A DNA stretch of 64,000 nt from Bryobacterales bacterium F-183 (lineage in GTDB: Bacteria > Acidobacteriota > Terriglobia > Bryobacterales > Bryobacteraceae). Numbering within the stretch: the first letter of the stretch is position 1; each line of letters starts with the position of its first letter. The position numbers and the translations under genes were made by a program. Under the pieces are notes generated by a model. It ran no database searches, was not told where the DNA came from, and saw only the letters and a program-made list of their open reading frames with translations. The stretch is taken from the NCBI GenBank assembly GCA_016865505.2, contig AP025252.1:1302001-1366000 (forward strand). The letters run 5' to 3'. This document shows positions 1-8,152 of the stretch, one piece after another.

Positions 1-1437
1 CGTCCCGGATCCGGTACGCTCTATGTCATCGTCGGTTCCTACCGTTCGATGTCGACGTTGAACCTCACCATCACCGTAGGTAAGGCGTCCGCGTTGAAGA
101 TCCTTGCGGGTAACACCCAAAAGGCCCGGTCCCAAACCCGGCTTCTGGTGCCGCTCCAAGTCCAGGTCACCGACCTGGGTGGCAACCCCATCCAAGGCAC
201 GGCCGTCACCTGGTCTCGTGTTGGACCCACCAACTTCGGTACCTTCGGCGCCGAACGTACGGCCACCAACACGGCGGGCATCGCGCAAAACAGCTTCACC
301 ACTGGTACCGCCCCTGGCAAGTATCAGATCCGCGCGCAAATCGACAACCCCACCGCCGGTGGCACTCCGATCTTCGTCGTGTTTGACGTCGAAGTGGAAA
401 CCACCCTCGGCGGCCTCGTTCAGGTCTCCGGCAACGGACAGAGTGTTGGTGTCAACTCGGCCTTCCCGCAACCGCTGGTGGTCCAGGTCAACGATCTCAC
501 CGGTCAGCCTCTCCCTGGCGTACGCGTCGACTTTGTCGCCATCGGCTCCGGTAGCGTCTCCCCGGCCTTCGCCACTACGGACGCCTCGGGTCGCGCCTCG
601 GTAACCGCTCGCTCGGGTGCTACGGCCGGAGCCCTCACGGTCACGGCCACGGTCAACACTCTCAGCACCCAGTTCGGTCTGACGGTGACGCCGCCCAGCC
701 CGACCATTCTCGGCACCAACATCGTCAACACCGCTAGCCAGCAGGTCGGTCTTACGCCCTGCGGCCTCGCCACCATCTCCGGCACCAACCTTCTCCCCGG
801 CATCACTGGCATCGTCCAGAACCAGGGCTTTGGACAGTTGCCGGTTTCGCTCGGCCCGGTCCAAGGCATCACGATCGGCGGCATCACCGCTCCGATCATC
901 CGCCTTGTGAACTCGGGTGGCAGAGAAATGATTGATATTCAGACGCCTTGCGAAGTCCAGCCCGGCTTCACCACCGTTGTCGTCAACGTCAACGGCCAGA
1001 GCCCGGCCACGGTCAACACGGTGCCTGTCTATCAGTACCAGCCTGGCGTCTTCGAATACGACGAAACCGACGGCCGCCGTTATGCGGTAGCAGTCAAGGC
1101 AGACGGCTCGTTCGTATCGCCCTCCAACCCAGCAGAGCGCGGCAGCACCATTCGCCTGCTGGCCACCGGCCTCGGCCAGACCAGCCCTGCGATGGGTACC
1201 AACCGTGCGGGTGTCCCGAACCAACTCGTTCTCGCCAACCTCATCGGCGGCGTGAATGACGCGGGCGTCCGGGTGGTGCGTGCGGAAACCGTCAATGGCC
1301 AAATCGGAAACTACCTCGTCGAGATCGAGATCCCGGCCACCACGGCTGCGGGTCCCTACCAGAGCGTAGCGCTCGCCATCCCCACGGGGACCGGCGACGT
1401 CATCTTCTCGAACGGCGCGTACATCCCGATCCGCTAA
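1..1437 (+). CDS. Exported Ig-like protein with Solibacter-type C-terminal domain (5' truncated)
   Basis: The reading frame is open from the first base, so the N-terminus and any signal peptide lie outside the window; 478 residues are visible. Two bacterial Ig-like (Big-1-type) repeats can be seen, with the usual invasin-like phrases LTITVGKAS, VPLQVQVTDLGGNPI and PLVVQVNDLTGQPLPGVRVDF. The last 230 residues look like the TIGR03437 domain, known mainly from Solibacter relatives (ILGTNIVNTAS, LATISGTNLLPG, VYQYQPGVFEYD, LLATGLGQTSPAM). Such proteins are normally large, exported and built of repeats, probably acting at the cell surface, but no molecular function is known. It is followed directly by a strong terminator, so it ends its transcription unit. 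Confidence 0.8.
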   Translation, partial: RPGSGTLYVIVGSYRSMSTLNLTITVGKASALKILAGNTQKARSQTRLLVPLQVQVTDLGGNPIQGTAVTWSRVGPTNFGTFGAERTATNTAGIAQNSFTTGTAPGKYQIRAQIDNPTAGGTPIFVVFDVEVETTLGGLVQVSGNGQSVGVNSAFPQPLVVQVNDLTGQPLPGVRVDFVAIGSGSVSPAFATTDASGRASVTARSGATAGALTVTATVNTLSTQFGLTVTPPSPTILGTNIVNTASQQVGLTPCGLATISGTNLLPGITGIVQNQGFGQLPVSLGPVQGITIGGITAPIIRLVNSGGREMIDIQTPCEVQPGFTTVVVNVNGQSPATVNTVPVYQYQPGVFEYDETDGRRYAVAVKADGSFVSPSNPAERGSTIRLLATGLGQTSPAMGTNRAGVPNQLVLANLIGGVNDAGVRVVRAETVNGQIGNYLVEIEIPATTAAGPYQSVALAIPTGTGDVIFSNGAYIPIR

Positions 1438-1460
1438 CTCGAACAACCTTCCAAACCCAA

Positions 1461-1500
1461 AAGGGCCGCTCCTCGAAAAGAGGCGCGGCCCTTTCTCTTT
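1461..1500 (+). terminator. Rho-independent terminator after the Ig-like gene
   Basis: The stem pairs AAGGGCCGC-CCTC with GAGG-GCGGCCCTT around a GAAAA loop, each arm carrying one unpaired base. It is followed by the T-rich tract TCTCTTT. It lies 23 bases after the stop codon at 1437. Confidence 0.85.
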
Positions 1501-1525
1501 CCCCCGCAACAACTTACCATCTTCC

Positions 1526-1590
1526 GTGCCAGACACAGTGCCATTCCGTGCCTGTCACGGTGCCACTCACGGTGCCAGGCACGCCCAGAC
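1526..1590. repeat. GTGCC-rich repeat cluster (palindromic REP-like element)
   Basis: Three variants of the same word sit close together: GTGCCAGACACAGTGCC at 1526, GTGCCTGTCACGGTGCC at 1548 and GGTGCCAGGCACGCCC at 1571. GTGCCTG at 1548 and CAGGCAC at 1576 form an inverted repeat. A second element with the same core and the same CAGGCACGCCC edge lies at 46353-46390, also between genes. This looks like a dispersed extragenic palindromic repeat. Confidence 0.6.
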
Positions 1591-1625
1591 GCGAGGACTA
1601 GGGACTTCGGGATACCTCACCCCAG

Positions 1626-1675
1626 GAAAATCCCGTGACCTCCGTGTCGGACCTCGCGGACTTTTGTCGCCTTAC
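1626..1675 (+). promoter_or_regulatory. Leader element shared with the paralogous gene at 3188
   Basis: About 50 bases here align with 3118-3168 upstream of the second RES-like gene. Both contain an AAAAT tract, then GTCGG-A-CTCG-GG and TGTCGCCT. The two copies sit in different frames relative to the genes they precede, and at different distances from them (about 50 and 20 bases), so conservation is of DNA or RNA and not of a peptide. It may be a promoter or operator duplicated with the genes. No clear -35/-10 pair is visible. Confidence 0.4.
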
Positions 1676-1724
1676 TGTTGTCCGAACTCATTTGAAACCA
1701 GCAGCGAGGTCACAAAAAACACCC

Positions 1725-2576
1725 ATGCCCCCAACACCGGCCAATATTGCCACCCAAACTTTTGGAACCATCAAAAACGTACCCTTGTACGCCGATGTCT
1801 ACGGCGCGATCCGAAAACTTCTTGGACAAGGCCAGTTCATTCTTCGAAAGAAAGCACCCATCTACAAAGCCATTCGCGGCGTCAAAAGCGGTGAACCCCA
1901 TTCGAGCGTAGCCGCCCAAACTACCATCTACGACCCCAGCCTCATCAGAGGCACGGAACCTTCCAATCGCTTCACCGGTCGCCGCGTACCCGGCCTCACC
2001 GAAGCCCAAGGCGGCAAGGCCAGCAAGAAGGACGCCGGACACTACATGGCGCTTACCCTCAACGCCCACGTCACCGAAGGCATCAAGTACGCCGCCATGC
2101 CCAAGAATGACTTCATGATCACCAACCTCGACCCAGGCGACTATCTCGAGATTGGCAACACCCTCTACGTCTTCCACATCGGAAAGGACCTGCTGGTCTA
2201 CGACCTCATGTCCCGCGAAAATATCCTGGCCCTCGAATCCATCAGCCAGTCCGGTGTCCTGGCCCAAGCTGTCGCCGGCAAGACGGTACTCGACAACATC
2301 CTGGACCCGCACGACCACACGTGGTCCCGCGCTCTGCACGACGCCCTGGTCGACACACCACAATCCGGCATCATCGACGCCATGATCTGGGAATCCGCAC
2401 AAGCAAAAGCCAGCGGACTTCCCGACTGCACGAATCTCGTGATCCTCGGCGAACCCAACGACAAACTTCCGTTCCTGCATCCGGAAAAAATCATCCGCGT
2501 GACCCAAGGCCCGTACTTCCGCCCGGAGATCGAATACCGCCCGATCAACAACACCTTCAGCGAAGCCCATCCCTAG
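1725..2576 (+). CDS. RES-domain-like protein (putative NAD-degrading toxin fold), copy 1
   Basis: The protein has 283 residues when started at ATG 1725, which aligns with the start of the paralogue at 3188; the frame is open for 30 further codons upstream. RES domains (ParT/Xre-RES family toxins, known to degrade or use NAD) carry Arg, Glu and Ser at fixed spacings. Here NRFTGRR, then GHYMALTLNAHVTEG with the Glu, then IDAMIWESAQ with the Ser followed by NLVILGEP resemble that pattern. The strongest motif shared with the paralogue is LDPHDHTWSRALHDALVD. No Xre-type antitoxin gene is adjacent. RES membership is an inference from spacing, not a confirmed match. Confidence 0.5.
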   Translation: MPPTPANIATQTFGTIKNVPLYADVYGAIRKLLGQGQFILRKKAPIYKAIRGVKSGEPHSSVAAQTTIYDPSLIRGTEPSNRFTGRRVPGLTEAQGGKASKKDAGHYMALTLNAHVTEGIKYAAMPKNDFMITNLDPGDYLEIGNTLYVFHIGKDLLVYDLMSRENILALESISQSGVLAQAVAGKTVLDNILDPHDHTWSRALHDALVDTPQSGIIDAMIWESAQAKASGLPDCTNLVILGEPNDKLPFLHPEKIIRVTQGPYFRPEIEYRPINNTFSEAHP

Positions 2577-3116
2577 CTACAGTCCCACCCTGGGAGGCGC
2601 ACCCGCCGCCGCAAAAGCAAAATCCTGCAAATGCCGCCAAGGACCTCCCAGGTACTCCCACAGCACCAACCCCTCGAACACAATCCGTCGCGACCCGAAC
2701 CCCGCCGTCAGCGCCGCCAACAGCCGCCGCGCGACCTCCGGCTCCACCTTGTTCTGCACCGTGATATGCGGCCGGTACCCCGCCTGCGAATCCTGCAGCG
2801 TCAGCACCCCGCGCATCGCCGCCTGCAGCCGCGCACGAACCCGGCCCAACTCAGGACACTCCACGTCGTACGCGACACCCCGACCCAGAAACCGTACCCG
2901 CGACGTCCGCCCCTCGATCACCGCAGTCTCCGCCGCCACCGGCGACAACAACCCCACGATCTCGTCCACGCGATCCCCAGGTAGCGCATGAAACAGCGTC
3001 ACATGCGCCTTCAGGTAATTCCGCTCCGGAGGAAAGTGCGCCTCACGCAGCGCGTCAAACACCGCCTGGGACTCCGCGTCCATCCACGCCGTCAGGATCA
3101 GCGCACTCGTACTCAC
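2577..3116 (-). CDS. 2H phosphoesterase family protein (2'-5' RNA ligase-like)
   Basis: The two hallmark HxTh motifs of 2H phosphoesterases are present, HVTLFH near residue 39 and HITVQNKV near residue 118. They place it with LigT/ThpR and cyclic phosphodiesterase-like enzymes that act on 2',3'- or 1'',2''-cyclic phosphates. The GTG start at 3116 gives 179 residues, the usual family size, and has GAGGA just upstream. The frame is open for 50 more codons, but these would overlap the divergent RES-like gene and read as low-complexity arginine-rich sequence. It lies between two RES-like paralogues, tail to tail with the first, so a role in processing products of NAD or ADP-ribose chemistry is conceivable but unproven. 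Confidence 0.8.
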   Translation of the reverse strand: MSTSALILTAWMDAESQAVFDALREAHFPPERNYLKAHVTLFHALPGDRVDEIVGLLSPVAAETAVIEGRTSRVRFLGRGVAYDVECPELGRVRARLQAAMRGVLTLQDSQAGYRPHITVQNKVEPEVARRLLAALTAGFGSRRIVFEGLVLWEYLGGPWRHLQDFAFAAAGAPPRVGL

Positions 3117-3117
3117 A

Positions 3118-3168
3118 GCAAAATTTCCTCGCCTTCGATGTCGGAACTCGGGGCCATCTGTCGCCTCA
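3118..3168 (+). promoter_or_regulatory. Leader element shared with 1626-1675
   Basis: This is the second copy of the conserved leader. It begins directly upstream of the GTG start of the divergent 2H gene and ends 20 bases before the ATG of the RES-like copy 2, so it occupies the whole divergent promoter interval. The matching words are AAAAT, GATGTCGGAACTCGG and TGTCGCCT. Confidence 0.4.
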
Positions 3169-3187
3169 CAGCCAGGAGCTACAAAAC

Positions 3188-3790
3188 ATGCCTGCCGCCG
3201 TACAAAACATTCGCAACATCCCGCTGTATCAGCAAGCCTACGCCGCCTTCCGGCAAATGTTCGCACGAGGCGACCTTCGCCTCCAGACCCTGCCCACCAT
3301 TTTCAAGATGACGTTTCACGAGGATGACGCGCAGGAAATCCACCGCTTCACAGGACCTCGCCTCGCCAGCGGCATCGCAAGCCAGGCTACCGCCAAAGAC
3401 GGTGGCTACTACGGGGCCTTGACCCTGAACGGCCAACTCGCCCCGCGTGGCGGCGTCCCATTGCAAAAGAATGTGTACCGTTTTCGGAGGGAAATCGCCT
3501 TTTGCGACATCACCTCCACCCAGAACCGCTTCGCGCTCGACACCGTGTGCCAGCACTTAGCCGGCAAGGGCGTCGTGGAAGCCATTCTGGACCCGCAGGA
3601 CCACACCTGGTCCCGCGCCTTCCATGATGCCTTGGTGGATTCCCCCGAATCCGCGCACGTGGAAGCAATCGTCTGGCAACAGCCGCATCAGCCGCTGCAG
3701 ATCGTAATCCTCTGCGCCCAGCCCTACACTACTGCCGCCGCTACAGGTTTTCCAGCCGGTTCGCCGCATCTCCAAACGAATCCAGCTTGA
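3188..3790 (+). CDS. RES-like paralogue, copy 2 (shorter, degenerate)
   Basis: The 200-residue product aligns along its length with the protein at 1725 (NIPLYQQAY, HRFTGPR, GGYYGALTLNG, LDPQDHTWSRAFHDALVD). An AGGAG ribosome binding site lies about 9 bases before the ATG. Compared with copy 1 it lacks the Glu after the GALTLN strand (APRGGV replaces VTEGIKY) and the WESA serine (VWQQP here), and about 80 residues are missing. If copy 1 is an active RES enzyme, this one is probably inactive or has another role such as inhibition. Its last 50 bases overlap the 3' end of the convergent DUF1552 gene, so the extreme C-terminus may have been acquired by read-in. Confidence 0.55.
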   Translation: MPAAVQNIRNIPLYQQAYAAFRQMFARGDLRLQTLPTIFKMTFHEDDAQEIHRFTGPRLASGIASQATAKDGGYYGALTLNGQLAPRGGVPLQKNVYRFRREIAFCDITSTQNRFALDTVCQHLAGKGVVEAILDPQDHTWSRAFHDALVDSPESAHVEAIVWQQPHQPLQIVILCAQPYTTAAATGFPAGSPHLQTNPA

Positions 3791-5081
3791 TGTCCATGCG
3801 ATCCATCAGACTCAGGAACAAGCTACACAGCTTGCGATCCTCGTCCTTCTTGCCGACATAGTTCAGCGTACGGCCGGTCTTGAGCGTACCCCCAAGGCCG
3901 CCCGCCAACACCAGCGGCAGCCGCGTATTGTCGTGCTTGCGGCCGATCCACATGTTGTTGATGAACATGATGCAGCTGTTGTCCAGCACCGTGCCGCTGC
4001 CCTCTTTGGTATCGTCCAGCTTCTTGGCCAGGTACGCCATCTGGCTCAAGTGGAAGCGCGACACCCGTTCGTACCCGTCGGTCAGGTTATCGTGCGACGC
4101 CGCATGATGCCCGTCCTTGACGTTCAGGAACGGATAGTACATCGCGGAAAGATCGCGAGCCAACAGCAAGGTCGCGACGCGCGTCTTGTCCGTCTGGAAG
4201 GCGATCGCGATGATGTCGGTCATCAACCGCGCATGCTCGCGCAGATCTTCAGGCAGACCATTCGCCGGACGATCCATGGAAAACACCGGCTTATTCTTGG
4301 CCTTCGCCGCCTCTTCCGCCGTCTCCTTGGTCTTCCGCATGCCCTCTACGCGACGCTCGACCTCGCGCAGGCTGGTCATGTACTCATCGAGCTTCGCCTT
4401 ATCGCTCGCGCTGATCTTCTTCGTCAGCGCCTTGGCATCGTCCTTCACCCGGCTCAGGATACTCAGGTTCCGCAAGCTGCCGCGATTCTCAAACAGGTTG
4501 TCCCACGCCAGCGACGGATACACCTCGTTCGGCACCGGCGATTCGGGACTCTGCCACGACAGGTGCGAACTATAAGCCATCGAGAAGTTGGTCTCGTGAT
4601 ACCCGGTCATCGGCTGTTCGCACGCCAGCACCAGGCTCTGCTGCGGCGTATCCTGCCCGATGTGGTTGGCCATCACCTGATCCACCGTGATGCCCGCCCG
4701 GATGATCGCGCCCTTTTGGATTTGCGCGCCGCTCAACAAACAGCCGGTCTGCGCTGGATGGATGCCCTGGCCCGTCGCCCGCTTCTGGAACAGCCCGTGA
4801 ATCACGTTGACCTTGTGCTTGATCGGTTCCAGCGGCTCCAGCGTACGCCCCAGCTTCATCGCCGCGCCGTCCCCTTCGGCACTCCAATGGTCTTCGTTCA
4901 CGCCGTTGCCCATGAAGACAACGCCAAAGCGCTTGGGGAACACCTGCTTCGATTCCTCAACCGCCGCCACACAAGGCAGCGAACTCAGCAGCGGCAACGA
5001 CATCGTGACGCCGGCCCCGCGCAACACCGTACGCCGGGTCATCTTCAAATCGGAGGCGGTAGGACGATTCTTGATCAACAT
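3741..5081 (-). CDS. DUF1552 family protein, Tat-exported
   Basis: The 446-residue protein begins with a Tat-like signal (MTRRTVLRGAG followed by a hydrophobic stretch). Its body has the DUF1552 features: RFGVVFMGNGVNEDHW, a SGAQIQKGA segment, EYMTSLREVERRVEG and the C-terminal FINNMWIGRKHDNTRLPLVLAG. DUF1552 genes are nearly always paired with DUF1592/DUF1588 cytochrome-like genes in Planctomycetes and Acidobacteria. Here it lies 8 bases downstream of one, so the two are surely co-transcribed. The biochemical role is unknown; a periplasmic redox or polymer-degrading partner is usually assumed. Confidence 0.88.
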   Translation of the reverse strand: MLIKNRPTASDLKMTRRTVLRGAGVTMSLPLLSSLPCVAAVEESKQVFPKRFGVVFMGNGVNEDHWSAEGDGAAMKLGRTLEPLEPIKHKVNVIHGLFQKRATGQGIHPAQTGCLLSGAQIQKGAIIRAGITVDQVMANHIGQDTPQQSLVLACEQPMTGYHETNFSMAYSSHLSWQSPESPVPNEVYPSLAWDNLFENRGSLRNLSILSRVKDDAKALTKKISASDKAKLDEYMTSLREVERRVEGMRKTKETAEEAAKAKNKPVFSMDRPANGLPEDLREHARLMTDIIAIAFQTDKTRVATLLLARDLSAMYYPFLNVKDGHHAASHDNLTDGYERVSRFHLSQMAYLAKKLDDTKEGSGTVLDNSCIMFINNMWIGRKHDNTRLPLVLAGGLGGTLKTGRTLNYVGKKDEDRKLCSLFLSLMDRMDIKLDSFGDAANRLENL

Positions 5082-5089
5082 CTCGAAAG

Positions 5090-8000
5090 TTACTCCGTAG
5101 CCGCAGCGGCGGACGACATATCCGCGGCCCGGCGATTCAAAAACTGAGGACTCTGCACAATCGTTTCGACCAGAGCCGAAAACTTATAATTCTTTGCCTT
5201 GAGGTTGGCCTTCATGCGCTCCACAAGCAAATCATCGGAGAGCGACAAAGACCGTCCTAGTGAATAGGCGAGCAAAACCCGGCTCAGGTTATCCACAAAG
5301 TCGTTTTCGCGATTCCCGCGAATATACTCGCGTACCGCCGCAATGCCGTCGCCCGTCTTCCCACCCGGGAACTCGGCCGTCGTATCAATCGCGCGACCCG
5401 CCAGATCCTTGGCCCGCTTCTCACCCACCGGACCATAATTCTCAAACGCCAATCCAAACCCGTCGAACCGCGCATGGCAACCGGCACAGGCCGGATTGTT
5501 GCGATGGTCCGCCAGCATCTGGCGCAACGGCTTATTGGCCTTGGCTTCATCCTGCGGCAACTCCGGTACATTCGGCGGCGGCGGTGGAATCTGCTCGCCC
5601 AACACCCGCTTCACCACCCAGTACCCGCGCTTTACCGGACTCGTACGCAGCCCCGGCGAACTCTGCGTCAGAAACGCCGCCATCGGCAGCAACCCGCCAC
5701 GTCCGTATGCCGAAGCATCTTCCACCTTCACCCAGCCATCCTTGGCCGAAGGCACCGGCATGCCGTAGTGCTTGGCCAACACCGGATTCACAAACGTATC
5801 CTTGCCGTACAGTAAATCGAGCACGGACCGGTCCTTGGCGATGATGTCCGTCATGTACCGCACGGGCTCTTCAAACATCGCTTCCCGAAGCTCGTTAGTG
5901 AACATCGGGAACCGGTCGCGATCCACCGAGTTGTGCTGCTCAAACCGGCGGAAGTCCAGCCAATTGCCCGCAAACTCCGTCGCCAGCGCGCGAGCCTTCG
6001 GGTCCTGCAGCATCCGCCGTACCTCAGCCAGCAACGTCACGCGATTCGCCAGCGCCCCTGCCGTAGCCTTGGCCACCAACTTCTCATCCGGCGACGTCGA
6101 CCACAGGAAGTAACTCAACCGGCTCGCCAGATCGTAGTTCGAAAGCGGCGCCCCGGTCACCTTATTGCTCGTCACCTTCACCGCCGGCGACACCTGGTCC
6201 ACGCGATAGCAGAAGTTGGGCGACATCAGCACGCGCACGATCACATCGCGAATCGCATCCTCGTGCGACATCGTGCCGTCCTTACGAAGTGACTTATAAA
6301 AGCCCAGCAAATCCTCGCGCTCGGCCACCGTCAACGGGCGCCGGTACGCTTTGGCCGCAAACTTCAACATCGCTTCAATATGCCGTGGCTGCGAATCTGC
6401 GCGAAGCTTCTCCACAGACCGCAAGGTATCGTTCACCCACTTGAAGTGATACTCAATTGCCTCAATCGACCGCGGATCGTTCTTCGGATCCGCTTTGGCC
6501 TTGGCCAGATACTGATCGCGCAAACCAAAGATCACCTTCGGCGCGCTCACCTCAGCATCGGAAGGACGTTCATTGCCGGACTCACGGCCGTTGCCCAGCA
6601 CCTCACCGCTCTGGTTGAAGTAATACTGCACGTACGTCCGCATCGTGTGGTCGCCCAGATAATCGAACTCGATCCAAAGCTTCTCGAGCTCCGCCTTGCC
6701 CTTGGCATCCAGAATCAGCTCCTGCAACGGCTGATCGTCCCGCCAGTACCCCATCACGTTGTGATACCCGGCGCTCAACAACCGGCCCTTGTCTTCACTG
6801 TCATCCGGGAAGAACCGTCCGCGCTCGCTGATGTAGAAGTTGTCCGGAAAGACATCGGCAAACCGCGTCATCACCGCTTCCCACTGCGCCCGAGTCTCGT
6901 TCGCCGGAATGATCAGGTCGGGGTCGTTATGACGGCGATGCGTCATCAGCACCGCAGCGCGACCCGCCGACTCCTGCCCCAATCCCGGATACCGCGGGAT
7001 ACGAGGCGGATCCTGCGCCGGCTCGCTCGCCAGCCGGAACGCCTTCATATCCACCTTCCGCCGGCTCGTATTGAACTCGCGGAACTTGTAATTCATCAGC
7101 GGCTGCGACGTCGGGCTCAAGCCCTTCACGGTCGGCGCTGCAAACTCCATCGCCGTCGCCTTGCGGATCTTCACCACAAAATCCCGCATCCGCTCGCACT
7201 GTCGCCGCCGTTCCACTTCGTCATTGGCAGGCAGTGCACGCCACATCTTCCGCAGCGTCGCCACAGGACCAATCTCCGGCAACGTGCGATCTTCGAGCAT
7301 GCCCCACACCAGCTGCATGTACTTCGGGCTCACCTTATTCGCCGTCGCGAATGACTGCAGCGTACCCGCAGCGGTTTTCTTGTTCTTAAACTTCCAAGCC
7401 GTCTCAAAGTAGTCCGCGTAATCGGTCGGCTGGCTGTAATAGAAATTGACGATCCGCTGAATCGCGTACTTTTCGCGATCCGTTTCCACCAGCATCGGAT
7501 GCGGCGCAAACGTGATGCCGTCGGGAGTCACAGCCATGTGATCGGCCACCGTACGCGCAGCCTGCAGATACTTCCGCATCAGCGCAGGCGACATGGTCAA
7601 CGACTCGCCCGAGTTATCGAACCCCGCCGTATTCGCAGGATCGACGGGAAACTCCTTGGCCGGCTGAATATCCACGCCAGTCAAATCGCGAATCGTATAG
7701 TTGTACTCGGCATTGCTCAAGCGCCGCGCCAGCACCAGGCCGGGGTCGCCATCGAGCTTCCGCGCTTCTGTCGTGCGAACCTCGCGAATCCAGCCGGTAA
7801 ACTTCGCCCGCTCTTCTGCAGAAGGTTGCTTCAAACCCTTCGGAGGCATCGTCGCCGTGGACACGCGATTGAGCACGTGGTCCCAATGCGCCAGGTCTTT
7901 GACGACGGCGCCGTGCGACGTATACGGACCAAGATCGAACTGCGCCGCAGGCTTCGTGCCGGTATGGCATCCCGCGCAATACGTCTGCAGAAACGGCTTG

Positions 8001-8113
8001 ACGTCGGAGTCAAAGCGTTTTTCTAAGGTAACGGTAGGCGCGGCCGTCCCGGACCGCAAACCGGTTACGGCCACCAACCCGGTCGCCGCAAGGGCCTTCG
8101 CAAGGGTCTTCAC
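5090..8113 (-). CDS. DUF1592/DUF1588-type periplasmic cytochrome-like protein
   Basis: The 1007-residue protein has an N-terminal signal (MKTLAKALAATGLVAVTG). A cytochrome-c-like motif YCAGCH lies near residue 46 and a second CxxCH (ACAGCHARFDGFGLAFE) near residue 900. The order of blocks, with VLARRLSNAEYNYTIRDLTG, the RAYRRPLTVAEREDL segment, SRLSYFLWSTSPDE, then KRGYWVVKRVLGEQIPPPPP, matches the DUF1587-DUF1592-DUF1588-DUF1585 architecture of Planctomycete-type cytochrome proteins. It forms a two-gene operon with DUF1552. One or two covalent hemes are expected in the periplasm. The substrate is unknown. Confidence 0.88.
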   Translation of the reverse strand: MKTLAKALAATGLVAVTGLRSGTAAPTVTLEKRFDSDVKPFLQTYCAGCHTGTKPAAQFDLGPYTSHGAVVKDLAHWDHVLNRVSTATMPPKGLKQPSAEERAKFTGWIREVRTTEARKLDGDPGLVLARRLSNAEYNYTIRDLTGVDIQPAKEFPVDPANTAGFDNSGESLTMSPALMRKYLQAARTVADHMAVTPDGITFAPHPMLVETDREKYAIQRIVNFYYSQPTDYADYFETAWKFKNKKTAAGTLQSFATANKVSPKYMQLVWGMLEDRTLPEIGPVATLRKMWRALPANDEVERRRQCERMRDFVVKIRKATAMEFAAPTVKGLSPTSQPLMNYKFREFNTSRRKVDMKAFRLASEPAQDPPRIPRYPGLGQESAGRAAVLMTHRRHNDPDLIIPANETRAQWEAVMTRFADVFPDNFYISERGRFFPDDSEDKGRLLSAGYHNVMGYWRDDQPLQELILDAKGKAELEKLWIEFDYLGDHTMRTYVQYYFNQSGEVLGNGRESGNERPSDAEVSAPKVIFGLRDQYLAKAKADPKNDPRSIEAIEYHFKWVNDTLRSVEKLRADSQPRHIEAMLKFAAKAYRRPLTVAEREDLLGFYKSLRKDGTMSHEDAIRDVIVRVLMSPNFCYRVDQVSPAVKVTSNKVTGAPLSNYDLASRLSYFLWSTSPDEKLVAKATAGALANRVTLLAEVRRMLQDPKARALATEFAGNWLDFRRFEQHNSVDRDRFPMFTNELREAMFEEPVRYMTDIIAKDRSVLDLLYGKDTFVNPVLAKHYGMPVPSAKDGWVKVEDASAYGRGGLLPMAAFLTQSSPGLRTSPVKRGYWVVKRVLGEQIPPPPPNVPELPQDEAKANKPLRQMLADHRNNPACAGCHARFDGFGLAFENYGPVGEKRAKDLAGRAIDTTAEFPGGKTGDGIAAVREYIRGNRENDFVDNLSRVLLAYSLGRSLSLSDDLLVERMKANLKAKNYKFSALVETIVQSPQFLNRRAADMSSAAAATE

Positions 8114-8152
8114 TCTACCCGAGATCTTATCGAATCTTCATAGGAAATGGTG

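Noticed and set aside
3117-3266. Upstream extension of the 2H phosphoesterase
   Set aside because: It would overlap the divergent RES-like gene and has no conserved residues; GTG 3116 has GAGGA upstream.
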